Positions 32,690 to 41,072 of a stretch of 64,000 nucleotides of DNA are shown here, in pieces. The position numbers and the translations under genes were made by a program. The stretch comes from DASCQC01 sp036012865 (lineage in GTDB: Bacteria > Pseudomonadota > Gammaproteobacteria > Comchoanobacterales > Comchoanobacteraceae). Each line of letters begins with the position of its first letter. Positions within the stretch are counted from its first letter, which is position 1. The notes under the pieces are model-generated. The model was not told the origin of the DNA. It worked only from the letters and a program-made list of their open reading frames with translations, and searched no databases. The DNA lies in the NCBI GenBank assembly GCA_036012865.1, contig DASCQC010000025.1:1-64000 (forward strand), written 5' to 3'.

Positions 32690-33239
32690 AGAAATACTGG
32701 ATCAAATGAAATCTAAATTTCAGACAACGCTGGATGTTCTTGATAGAGAGCTTATGAAGCTTAGAACGGGACGAGCTCATCCATCCTTATTGAATGGAAT
32801 TCAAATTGATTATTACGGTGCCATGACACCTTTAAGTCAAACGGCCAATGTGAATGTTGAAGATGTTCGCACACTTGTTGTTGTTCCCTGGGATAAATCT
32901 ATGTCTCAGGCCATTGAAAAGGCTATTAGAAATGCTGGTTTGGGGTTAAATCCTAGCAATCACGGCGATTTGCTACGTGTTCCTATGCCTTTATTAACAG
33001 AAGAGCGCCGAAAAGACCTTCTTAAGGTTGTGCGCCAAGAAGCTGAAAAAACTAGGGTGAGCATTCGAAATGCCAGACGAGCTGCCATGCAAGATATCAA
33101 AGAGCTTGAAGCAGAAAAATTGGTCACTGAAGATGATGTTCATAGGTGTGGGCAGGAAATTCAAAAGTTAACAGATCAATGCATTACTAAGATTGATGCT
33201 AGAGCTGCTGAAAAAGAAGTCGATTTGTTAAAGGTTTAA
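32682..33239 (+). CDS. frr: Ribosome recycling factor
   Basis: RRF, with EF-G, splits post-termination ribosomes. The 185-aa length is exact for the family. LMKLRTGRAHPSLLNGI near residue 25, NVNVEDVRTLVVVPWDK and RVPMPLLTEERRKDLLKVVR are hallmark segments. In E. coli dxr comes next; here uppS follows after 1 base, so dxr is missing from its usual place. Confidence 0.97.
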   Translation: MIEEILDQMKSKFQTTLDVLDRELMKLRTGRAHPSLLNGIQIDYYGAMTPLSQTANVNVEDVRTLVVVPWDKSMSQAIEKAIRNAGLGLNPSNHGDLLRVPMPLLTEERRKDLLKVVRQEAEKTRVSIRNARRAAMQDIKELEAEKLVTEDDVHRCGQEIQKLTDQCITKIDARAAEKEVDLLKV

Positions 33240-33240
33240 T

Positions 33241-33951
33241 ATGTCTAAGTTACGTCATGTTGCAATCATCATGGATGGTAATGGGCGTTGGGCGCATGCA
33301 AGAAATATGCCGAGATCTTTCGGTCATGCCAAGGGTGTAAGCTCAGTTAAGGCTGTTTTGGAGGCTTGTCAAGAATCGTCTGTTCAAGAGCTTACCTTAT
33401 TTGCTTTGAGTTCTGAAAACATGCATAGACCCTCGAAAGAACTTCAGTTTCTCTTTAAACTTTTTTCAGAGAAGATACTTTCTCATTTAGATAGGCTTGT
33501 TCATCAGGGTGTTCGAATTAGGGTTTTGGGAGATATTAATTCACTCCCTGAAACAATCATTGAGAATGTGAAGAAGGCAGAGGAAAAAACTAAAAAGAAT
33601 AAAGGTCTGTTATTAAATATCTGTTTTAATTACGGTGGCAGGTGGCACATTATCAATGTGGCTAAGCAATTATCCCAACAAGGACCTATCGATGAAAAAG
33701 CTTTTGACCAAGCTATGTTCCAGGATTTGAGTGAACCTGATTTGTTAATACGTACCGGGGGGGATTATCGCATAAGTAATTTCTTATTGTATCATTTGGC
33801 CTATTCTGAGTTATATTTTACCCCGGTTCTTTGGCCTGATTTTAATCAAGAGGAGTTTAAAAAAGCCTTGGGTGATTTTGCTAGCCGTAAACGACGTTTT
33901 GGTTTGTTGAAAAATGAATCAATCAAGAACACTGAGAGTAAAGGTGTCTGA
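33241..33951 (+). CDS. uppS: Undecaprenyl diphosphate synthase UppS
   Basis: UppS extends farnesyl diphosphate with isopentenyl diphosphate to the C55 lipid carrier for wall and LPS synthesis. The 236-aa protein has HVAIIMDGNGRWA at the N-terminus with the catalytic Asp, FALSSENMHRP, ICFNYGGRWHI, and LLIRTGGDYRISNFL near residue 170-184. The C-terminal RKRRFG is also typical. It overlaps the cdsA start by 38 bases. Confidence 0.96.
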   Translation: MSKLRHVAIIMDGNGRWAHARNMPRSFGHAKGVSSVKAVLEACQESSVQELTLFALSSENMHRPSKELQFLFKLFSEKILSHLDRLVHQGVRIRVLGDINSLPETIIENVKKAEEKTKKNKGLLLNICFNYGGRWHIINVAKQLSQQGPIDEKAFDQAMFQDLSEPDLLIRTGGDYRISNFLLYHLAYSELYFTPVLWPDFNQEEFKKALGDFASRKRRFGLLKNESIKNTESKGV

Positions 33952-34708
33952 ACTTAGTCAGAGAGTCGTCAGTGGACTTTGTCTTCTATTATTATTAATG
34001 GGGTGCTATTTTTATGCTCTAATTATTCTTCCTTTAGCTGTTTTTTGTCTTTTCCAGATTCAAAGAGAAGCCCGATTGATGTGCGGCTTTAAATCTTCTT
34101 ATTTATATTCTATGTTATTATTGTTTTCTGCTTGTCTTTTTGGGTTTATTGTTCTGGTTTTTAACCTAGCTCTTTGGGCTTTGTTTGCAGGAGTGTTGAA
34201 TGTTTTTGTTCTGTACCACCTTTATCGATGGCCAAAAGTTAGGGTCCTTGAACAGACTTTTTTGATTTGGGTAGGGGTTTTTTCTCCGGTTTTTTGGCTC
34301 CTTTATTCTCAGTTTGATCATGTGTTTTTATTGCATTATATGATAGCCATTGCTGTGGTAGATACGTCTGCTTATTTTATAGGTAAGCAATGGGGTAAGC
34401 ACCCTATATGTCCGATGCTTTCTCCTAAAAAGTCAGTGGAAGGTTGGTTAGGATCCATCATGGTTTTATACGGGTATTGTTGGTTCATGTTATACCCGCA
34501 ATTATCGTTGATAAGTCTAGGCGTGGTCGCCTTTGTGTTTGGTTCGGCTGTGCTTGTTGGGGATGTTTTTATCAGCTCTATTAAGCGACAATATCAGGTG
34601 AAAGATACGGGCTCTTTAATACCGGGTCATGGAGGGGTTATGGATCGTTTAGATGGTTATGTCTTAGTGATGCCCTGGTTTCCTGTCGTGTATGCTCTGT
34701 TGCATTAA
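33914..34708 (+). CDS. cdsA: Phosphatidate cytidylyltransferase CdsA
   Basis: CdsA makes CDP-diacylglycerol from phosphatidic acid and CTP in the inner membrane. The 264-aa protein is hydrophobic with several membrane segments; diagnostic motifs are DTSAYFIGKQWGKHP, LSPKKSVEGWLGS and the C-terminal signature KDTGSLIPGHGGVMDRLDGY. The ATG at 33914 lies well inside uppS. The next gene in most relatives is rseP; here a gene on the opposite strand follows after 44 bases. Confidence 0.95.
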   Translation: MNQSRTLRVKVSELSQRVVSGLCLLLLLMGCYFYALIILPLAVFCLFQIQREARLMCGFKSSYLYSMLLLFSACLFGFIVLVFNLALWALFAGVLNVFVLYHLYRWPKVRVLEQTFLIWVGVFSPVFWLLYSQFDHVFLLHYMIAIAVVDTSAYFIGKQWGKHPICPMLSPKKSVEGWLGSIMVLYGYCWFMLYPQLSLISLGVVAFVFGSAVLVGDVFISSIKRQYQVKDTGSLIPGHGGVMDRLDGYVLVMPWFPVVYALLH

Positions 34709-34752
34709 TCGGCTGTCTTAGTAAGTGTCTTTTTTGCATGACGTTTTGTTGG

Positions 34753-37700
34753 TTATTGTTGACGGGGAGGCTTTGGTTGGCTGTTTGGATCTGTACTACA
34801 TATCGTGTTTCGTCGTCTCTGATCTACTTCCTCTTGTGTCTTGTGTTCTGTCTTTTGAACTTCGGGGAGGCCAATTCCTCTTATTTCTGCTATATTATTG
34901 ATTTTTATTAGGCTTTGTTGATAGTTTGTATTGATAGTATGCATGAGTTTTTTGACATCAGCCCATTGCTCCTTATTTTTAAGGGTTTCTATGGTCTTAG
35001 GGTCAAATTGTATGGGGCCAATTTTATCATGTTCTTGTATCTTAATAATCTCTTCACATACCGCTTTGGGATCTGGTAAATTGGTTAGTAATATAGCTTG
35101 ATGTATGTTTGTTTGGATGTTGGTGTGAAAGAATTGTTGTGCAGCTTTAGCGAATGTTGTTGATTGAGCCCTGTGATTAATATGAATCTCGAAGGATGTT
35201 TTTGCGATTTCACCTTTATAGGTGCAATCTTTTAATTCTAATGTTTTCCAATAGTTTAAATTAATAGTTTGCCCAGGACTTGTTGTTTTTAGTGGAGGTT
35301 GATGGGACCCGCCAAGTTTTGTCCCTGATATAGTGGCAGTAGGAGTTTCTTCGAGAGTTTCTTCGAGAGTTTCTTCGGGAGTTTCTTCGGGAGTTTCTTC
35401 GAGAGTTTCTTCGCGTGGAGGCGCTTCTTTTGGAGAGAAAAATTCCTTAAGCCTTTGTAGCCAAGTTGGTTCAGGTGTTGGTTCAGGTGTTGGTTCAGGT
35501 GTTGGTTCAGGTGTTGGTTCAGGTGTTGGTTCAGGTTTTTGTTCAGGTTTTTGTTCAGGTGTTGGTTCAGGTGTTGGTTCAGGTTTTTGTTCAGGTTTTT
35601 GTTCAGGTGTTGGTTCAGGTGTTGGTTCAGGTGTTGGTTCAGGTGTTGGTTCAGGTGTTGGTTCAGGTGTTGGTTCAGGTGTTGGTTCAGGTTTTTGTTC
35701 AGGTTTTTGTTCAGGTGTTGGTTTGTTTATTATTTTGATGAATTCGTCTAGTTCTTCGACTAAAGATATATCTTTGGCGGGGTTTTTATCTAGAGTGTTT
35801 TTGATGGCTATCAGTGACTCTAGTGTAATAGGTCCCGATAGTTGGGGGACTTGTAGATTCGATTTTTCTTCTGCCGATTTCTTTGTCCAATAATTGAGCA
35901 CCTTCTGCAAAAAAGAGGGGGTTGGGCTGATGATTTCATAGGGGGTCTTGTTTTCATCGCGGGCTTGTTGGAAGGTATCCTGAATCCTTGTATTAAGGTT
36001 TTCGATGGGTAAAGAAGGGTCTTTTATTAAGAGAGCTCCTGCGATGGTTAGGCGTTCAATTAGGGTGTTTAATTTTTCATCAGGTAGATTGTGTGACAAT
36101 AAAAGCAATCTATTTGTTTTTGCTTGAGTTAAATCTTTGTCAAGTAGGGGAGTTAGGGTAGATGTTTTTCCATCATACAGTTCGGGCATATCTGTTTGAA
36201 TAGAAAACTCCTCTATAGTCGAGTTTCCTTCTTTATCGATAAGGGTTTTTATCGTGTAACTTCCAGGTTTGGCGATTGATGCCGTTGAGTCTATCAGTTG
36301 GAGCTCTTTGGCAACTTCTTCAATAAGTTGATAGCTTTCTTCAGCTGAAGGATCTTCTAGGGTCTTTGTCTTTGATTTAAGAATGGCCTTAAATTCGTTG
36401 AATTTTTCAGAGGAAATTTCTTTTGAAGTTATTCGACCGTTATTTTGGAGCATTATATAATGTTTAGGATCTCCTGTATCAGAAATAATTGTGGTGTTAG
36501 GTAAGAAGATAGTTGTAGCAGTTGCACGTAATTCATTTGTAGTAGGATCCTTGGTTATCGTAACTGGGGGGTGAATTTCAGAAAATACTTGAGTGGGAAC
36601 ATATAGGCCAAGTGTTGCTAGGTTTATTTGATGAAAATTCTGTGCTTGAAACCCTGGCTTGTTCATGATTTTTTTGAATGCTAGATCTAAGCCAGAAGAT
36701 TGAATGAATAGATCACGATCGTTATTCCATTGCTGTAGAGCATCATTAGAGAGGAGACCTTCTCCGCCTGTCCATTTGTTCTCATGTGATTTTAAAATGT
36801 ACCCATTTCGAGCATAGTCTAGACTAGGATGGCCCGCTTTCCATCCTTGAATGACATGGGTTAAATTGTTGGATAATAGTTTTCTGGTGTGGGTGTTGTC
36901 AAGGCTTGTGTTACCCTCTTTTGTATTGCCTAAAGGGTGTACTGTGCCCTCTCTTTCTTCCGTGGTAACATCGGATCTCTTTTTTTTGAAAATATTGCCC
37001 TCTGGATCCATCAGTGTGCTTGCTTCAAGTGTTAAAGGATCACTGTCTTTTACAAACATAATCGGTCTAGTAATAGCTCCGTCCTTTGTTTCAAGGTAAA
37101 GACGATTGCTCTTTGTTTGAATATTAGAAGGTTTAGAAACTTTCTCATACGCTCCATAACTATCCGCTAGTTTATAATATTTCTGTGAAGAGGTGTGTTT
37201 GAGTAGAAGAACCTCATTGTCCTTGGAAAGTACGGGCTCATAATTCCCCCAATCAATGTAATCTATCGGGGATGGAGGGTTATATGTCAATTGATTGAGT
37301 GGGGTTTCTGGTAGTGAGGGGTTATAACTTTTTATTGTTGTGTTATCTGGAAGCAAGTCTTTTTTCAATATGAGGTGGTCTTTTTCTACCAGAGCGATGG
37401 TATTGTAAAGGCTGGATTTAAATGGGTTTGAATGTTTTTCTCCAGCCTGATTGGTTTTGAGTTCTTTCGGTTCATCGATCTTTTGATAGTTTCCGCTTTT
37501 ATCTAACTTGTAATATTGACTATTTTTTTCAAGTAGTATGATTTCGTTTACCGCACCGTTAGAGTAGATGGGTTGATATCCCCCCCAGTCGAGTTCTTTC
37601 TTATTATCAGGGGTGCTTAACTGTTTGATTTGTTGTGTAGCTGTTTCCTGTATGTACCCTTGGGAAAAATCATTTCCTTCAGGATCCGTGGTCGTAAAAA

Positions 37701-38007
37701 GAAAAAGGTTCTGTCTATCTTTTTGGGTCTGTATTTTGGCAATAGGGTTGAAATGGTCTGGATCTTTTTTTAGGGAGGTTCCGGTTGTGTTTAATTCAGG
37801 AATGGGGGAGATCACTTCGAATTTTTTTTCAGGTGCGTTAAAAGTATAGTATTTTTCGTCTTTCATAAGGCCAACGACTTGAGTTTGGAATTGGGATAAA
37901 ATCGGTTGATAACCATTCCAGTTTAGATAGTCAATTGGCTTTTTATCTAACTTAAACGCTATACCTATGGATGAAGTAGCTAAGTTGTTAGGAAAGATTT
38001 TTTGCAT
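34753..38007 (-). CDS. Giant repeat-rich protein, 1084 aa, unknown function
   Basis: I do not recognise a family and see no signal peptide. The N-terminal ~340 residues contain three copies of a ~111-residue unit with W-G-x-Y-x-P cores: WNGYQPILS (Trp30), WGGYQPIYS (Trp141) and WGNYEPVLS (Trp253), each followed by a YYK/YYT segment, and DPEGN in two of them. A mixed middle part follows to about residue 760. Next come ~85 residues of Pro-Thr-Pro-Glu/Gln-Lys-Pro-Glu repeats and a short Glu-Glu-Thr-Pro/Leu array, then a helical C-terminal domain of ~170 residues. The rigid Pro/Glu spacer resembles surface or secreted proteins, but export is unproven. It occupies the usual position of rseP between cdsA and bamA, on the opposite strand, which suggests insertion. 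Confidence 0.8.
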   Translation of the reverse strand: MQKIFPNNLATSSIGIAFKLDKKPIDYLNWNGYQPILSQFQTQVVGLMKDEKYYTFNAPEKKFEVISPIPELNTTGTSLKKDPDHFNPIAKIQTQKDRQNLFLFTTTDPEGNDFSQGYIQETATQQIKQLSTPDNKKELDWGGYQPIYSNGAVNEIILLEKNSQYYKLDKSGNYQKIDEPKELKTNQAGEKHSNPFKSSLYNTIALVEKDHLILKKDLLPDNTTIKSYNPSLPETPLNQLTYNPPSPIDYIDWGNYEPVLSKDNEVLLLKHTSSQKYYKLADSYGAYEKVSKPSNIQTKSNRLYLETKDGAITRPIMFVKDSDPLTLEASTLMDPEGNIFKKKRSDVTTEEREGTVHPLGNTKEGNTSLDNTHTRKLLSNNLTHVIQGWKAGHPSLDYARNGYILKSHENKWTGGEGLLSNDALQQWNNDRDLFIQSSGLDLAFKKIMNKPGFQAQNFHQINLATLGLYVPTQVFSEIHPPVTITKDPTTNELRATATTIFLPNTTIISDTGDPKHYIMLQNNGRITSKEISSEKFNEFKAILKSKTKTLEDPSAEESYQLIEEVAKELQLIDSTASIAKPGSYTIKTLIDKEGNSTIEEFSIQTDMPELYDGKTSTLTPLLDKDLTQAKTNRLLLLSHNLPDEKLNTLIERLTIAGALLIKDPSLPIENLNTRIQDTFQQARDENKTPYEIISPTPSFLQKVLNYWTKKSAEEKSNLQVPQLSGPITLESLIAIKNTLDKNPAKDISLVEELDEFIKIINKPTPEQKPEQKPEPTPEPTPEPTPEPTPEPTPEPTPEPTPEQKPEQKPEPTPEPTPEQKPEQKPEPTPEPTPEPTPEPTPEPTPEPTWLQRLKEFFSPKEAPPREETLEETPEETPEETLEETLEETPTATISGTKLGGSHQPPLKTTSPGQTINLNYWKTLELKDCTYKGEIAKTSFEIHINHRAQSTTFAKAAQQFFHTNIQTNIHQAILLTNLPDPKAVCEEIIKIQEHDKIGPIQFDPKTIETLKNKEQWADVKKLMHTINTNYQQSLIKINNIAEIRGIGLPEVQKTEHKTQEEVDQRRRNTICSTDPNSQPKPPRQQ
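35343..35412 (-). repeat. 12-bp minisatellite encoding EETP/EETL
   Basis: About six units of gagagtttcttc or gggagtttcttc in tandem encode EETL or EETP on the minus strand. The array sits just C-terminal to the larger Pro-Thr-Pro-Glu array in the same protein and is likely to vary in copy number. Confidence 0.9.
35466..35722 (-). repeat. 12-bp minisatellite encoding PTPE and QKPE
   Basis: About 21 tandem units of 12 bases occur in two variants: ggttcaggtgtt (PTPE phase) and ttgttcaggttt (QKPE phase). Variants are grouped in higher-order blocks, with QKPE in pairs. All lengths are multiples of 3, so copy changes preserve the frame of the 1084-aa gene. Confidence 0.95.
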
Positions 38008-38163
38008 TGTGTGCCTCTTGAAGCCTTCATATTGTTTATAGTAAAAATTTATCCATTTTTTTTGTTTTGTTTTATTTTATCCGCGTAAATTTATAGAGAA
38101 TATGTTTTTTAGGTTCAAAAATTACTGAAGGTTTGTTATGGTATCGACTTAAGGAGATTTAAG

Positions 38164-40458
38164 ATGTTTCAACGCAGTTTACTTTTAAGCTTTTTACTGT
38201 TGGTCAGTGCAAGTAGTTTTGCGGAAATTGTTAAGAGCATTAAAATAAAGGGAGCCAATGTTTTGCCGCACTCAACGGTGATGAAATATTTACCCATTAG
38301 TAAAAAAGATGATGTTGATGACTATGCGTTGAATGATGCGACTAAAAAACTCTATGCTACAGGCCTTTTTGATAGGGTCGAGTTAGCGATTAAAAAGGGC
38401 TCTTTGGTCGTGTATGTTCATGAAAACCCAATTATTAGAAAAGTGGTTATTAAGGGTGGAGATTTATATAAAAAAGGACAATTGGATGAGCTTAAAAATA
38501 ATTTTTTAATCAAAAAAGGAAGGGTTTTTAATCCTCAGAAGTTAAAAGAGCTCCTGTTTTCTTTAACAACAGAATATGAAATGAATGGGTATTTTGATGT
38601 GGATGTTAACTACGATTTAAAAAATATTGGGAAGAATTCAATCGATATTATAGTGACTATTCATCCAGGCGGAGAGATGAAAGTATCTTCGGTTAAGTAT
38701 CAAGGCAATACTCAATTTTCTAAATGGGAGCTGAGTCAATTATTGGGCTTTAGAAAAACACACTTCTTATCTTTTATCATAAAAGATGATCGATATTCTC
38801 GTATGCGCTTTGATATGGGTATTGAGGCGATTAAAGAAGCTTACATGGATAAAGGCTTTTTAATGGCTAAGGTCAATAAGAAAGTGAAGTATGTTAAAGA
38901 TAAACATGAAGTAAAGATTTATGTTGATATTAAAGAAGGGGTTCAATTTAAGATTGATTCTGTAAAATTTGAAGGCTTTTCTTTAATTAGAAAGCACCTA
39001 GATGAATTAAAGAAGCACCCTGAAGTTCTTGGGACACTTAAGGGAGAGGTTTTTTCCAGACAGCGTTTATCCAAAGTGAGGGACTATTTAATGGAGCGCT
39101 TTTCTGAGTTAGGGTACCCTTCTGCTCAAATTGAATTAAGAACTCGAATGAATGATAAGAAGGGATCTATCAACCTTGAATTTATAGTCCATAAAGGCCA
39201 TAAGATCCAAGTTCGTTTTATTCATTTCCGTGGAAACCTACAAACAGATGACTATGTATTAAGGTACGCCTTAAAGCAAATGGAGGGGAAGGTTTACTCC
39301 CGGTATAATGTTGAAGAATCCAAGCGCAGGCTGTTGAACCTTCCTTATATTAGTAAGGTGGACATTACCCCTCAGCAAGTTTCAAGTAAAGAAGTTGATT
39401 TGATTGTGATGCTGAAGGAAGAAAAAACATCAATGATTCGTGGTGAGCTAGGTTATATAGAAAACCAAGGGATTTCAGGAAGCATTTCTTATGAAGATGC
39501 GAACTTTTTTGGAACAGGTCGCAATATTCTTTTAAAATTAGGGCGTTCTAGGGTTGGTCATGAGATAAGTGTGGGGTATAGTCAGCCTTACTTTTGGGGA
39601 ACAGATTTAACTCAAAATCTTTATTTTTCTAGTAAAAAGACGGATTTTAGTAAGTTAAGCAAGGGCACTTATACCATTGATGGGCAGAAGCTCAGTTTGG
39701 GTTTGACATACCCTGTTACTGATGATTGGAGGTTAGGTGGGAATCTTGAGTATAGTTTTGATAGAGTTTATCCCAAAGATACTTCAAATTTTGCCCCTTA
39801 TGTTATCGACTTTATCAACAATTACGGTTCGGATTACCACAATACTACCTTGGTTGGTTCGGTGGGCTACACTAGACTAGATCAGGTGGTTCAACCTACA
39901 GAGGGTTTGAGGTCTAAATTAGTGTGGTCTCATACACTTGATGTGGGTCATTCTTCATTGCCTTTCTATAAGGCTGATTTTAACGTTGCCCAGTTTTTTC
40001 GATTGGCTAAGAATAAGCTCGATGATCCTTGGATTTTAAGGGCTGCGTTGAAAGTTGGTTATGGTCGAGGGTATGGCCGTATTAAAGGGGACATGCCTTT
40101 TTATAGTCGATTTTATGCAGGGGGTCTGACTTCTGTTCGTGGCTATTCTACTTCTTCACTAGGAGAAAAGACGACCAAAGGCGTGAGTGTGGGGGGGAAT
40201 TTCTTAACAACATTGAGGTTGGATTTGATTGTCCCTGTTTTTGAGCAAGAAATATTTACACCTTCTTTGTTTTTAGATGCGGGTAATGTTTTTATGGGGA
40301 GTTTTAAATCCAATTTAGTACGTTATTCGGCTGGTATGGCCGCACAGATTAAAACTCCGGTAGGTCCTTTGGCAGTAGCTGTTGCTCACCCTTTTCATAT
40401 GCAGCCAGGGGATAGAAAGAAAAGGTTTAGTCTTACAGTAGGAAAAATCTTTAACTGA
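38164..40458 (+). CDS. bamA: Outer membrane assembly factor BamA
   Basis: BamA folds beta-barrel proteins into the outer membrane. The 764-aa precursor has a signal peptide ending near SASSFA (residue 20), about five POTRA domains to residue ~415, and a 16-strand barrel with the conserved lid motif GGLTSVRGYSTSSLG near residue 655. The C-terminal strand ends SLTVGKIFN, so the usual terminal aromatic is followed by an extra Asn. AAGGAG precedes the ATG. The upstream rseP gene is absent, and the gene has its own upstream region of ~156 bases shared with the divergent 1084-aa gene. Confidence 0.97.
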   Translation: MFQRSLLLSFLLLVSASSFAEIVKSIKIKGANVLPHSTVMKYLPISKKDDVDDYALNDATKKLYATGLFDRVELAIKKGSLVVYVHENPIIRKVVIKGGDLYKKGQLDELKNNFLIKKGRVFNPQKLKELLFSLTTEYEMNGYFDVDVNYDLKNIGKNSIDIIVTIHPGGEMKVSSVKYQGNTQFSKWELSQLLGFRKTHFLSFIIKDDRYSRMRFDMGIEAIKEAYMDKGFLMAKVNKKVKYVKDKHEVKIYVDIKEGVQFKIDSVKFEGFSLIRKHLDELKKHPEVLGTLKGEVFSRQRLSKVRDYLMERFSELGYPSAQIELRTRMNDKKGSINLEFIVHKGHKIQVRFIHFRGNLQTDDYVLRYALKQMEGKVYSRYNVEESKRRLLNLPYISKVDITPQQVSSKEVDLIVMLKEEKTSMIRGELGYIENQGISGSISYEDANFFGTGRNILLKLGRSRVGHEISVGYSQPYFWGTDLTQNLYFSSKKTDFSKLSKGTYTIDGQKLSLGLTYPVTDDWRLGGNLEYSFDRVYPKDTSNFAPYVIDFINNYGSDYHNTTLVGSVGYTRLDQVVQPTEGLRSKLVWSHTLDVGHSSLPFYKADFNVAQFFRLAKNKLDDPWILRAALKVGYGRGYGRIKGDMPFYSRFYAGGLTSVRGYSTSSLGEKTTKGVSVGGNFLTTLRLDLIVPVFEQEIFTPSLFLDAGNVFMGSFKSNLVRYSAGMAAQIKTPVGPLAVAVAHPFHMQPGDRKKRFSLTVGKIFN

Positions 40459-40522
40459 GCTTGTTCGTTGGTAGAAAACATGCTAGTATTTTGTATCAAT
40501 CATTTAAATTTAGGGTAGGAAT

Positions 40523-41029
40523 ATGATTTTAAATAGAGTTTTATTGTCTTTAGTTTCATCAGGGCTTTTACTGTCATCGGTCGCTATAGCCGCTCCGGAC
40601 GCGTCCAGCGTAGCCGTTATTGATGCTAATAAAGTTATTCAAGAATCCAAATATGCTGAGAAATTAAAATCAGCTCATGAATCTTTTACCAAGAAAGCAG
40701 ATGCTTTAGGTAAGGATTTCAAGGCTTTGCAAGCAGAATATGATGCTTATAAAAAGAAAAGCACAACCCTGGGTAAGAAAGATCAACAGGCTCAAGAGAA
40801 AGCGTTAACAGCTAAACAAAACACATTAAGATCCAAGGAAATGGAGCTTCAAAAAGAATTTTTAGCTCAGCGAGACTCTTTGATGAAAGTCGCTATGGAA
40901 AAAGTAAGGTTGTCTGTTTCTAAAATAGCTGAAAGAAATCAATATACCTTGGTCGTTAATAAAACTGAGTCATGGTATAATACAGATAAGATTGATATCA
41001 CTAGCCAAGTTGCTAAAGATATTAAATAG
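40523..41029 (+). CDS. skp: Periplasmic chaperone Skp/OmpH
   Basis: Skp holds unfolded outer-membrane proteins in the periplasm as a trimer with helical tentacles. The 168-aa precursor has a signal peptide (LVSSGLLLSSVAIA then APDAS), a short beta part (VAVIDANKVIQESKYA) and long charged helices with KADALGKDFKALQAEYDAYK. It lies between bamA and lpxD as in E. coli. A hairpin follows right after the stop. Confidence 0.94.
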   Translation: MILNRVLLSLVSSGLLLSSVAIAAPDASSVAVIDANKVIQESKYAEKLKSAHESFTKKADALGKDFKALQAEYDAYKKKSTTLGKKDQQAQEKALTAKQNTLRSKEMELQKEFLAQRDSLMKVAMEKVRLSVSKIAERNQYTLVVNKTESWYNTDKIDITSQVAKDIK

Positions 41030-41035
41030 TTAAGT

Positions 41036-41066
41036 TTAAAAGGGGCCGTTTTTATGGCCCTTTTAG
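41036..41066 (+). terminator. Hairpin between skp and lpxD
   Basis: AAAAGGGGCC (41038-41047) pairs with GGCCCTTTT (41056-41064) around the loop gtttttat, with one bulged G. It ends just before the lpxD start, so it may be an attenuating terminator that lets part of the transcription continue into lpxD. Confidence 0.5.
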
Positions 41067-41072
41067 TTGAAA

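Noticed and set aside
35466..35722. CRISPR-like array
   Set aside because: Units are 12 bases with no unique spacers and are coding on the minus strand.
35333..35893. Plus-strand open frames of 186, 90 and 70 aa rich in Gly-Val-Ser or Val-Gln
   Set aside because: They are readings of the opposite strand of the 12-bp repeat array in the 1084-aa gene; their composition is only a product of the repeat.
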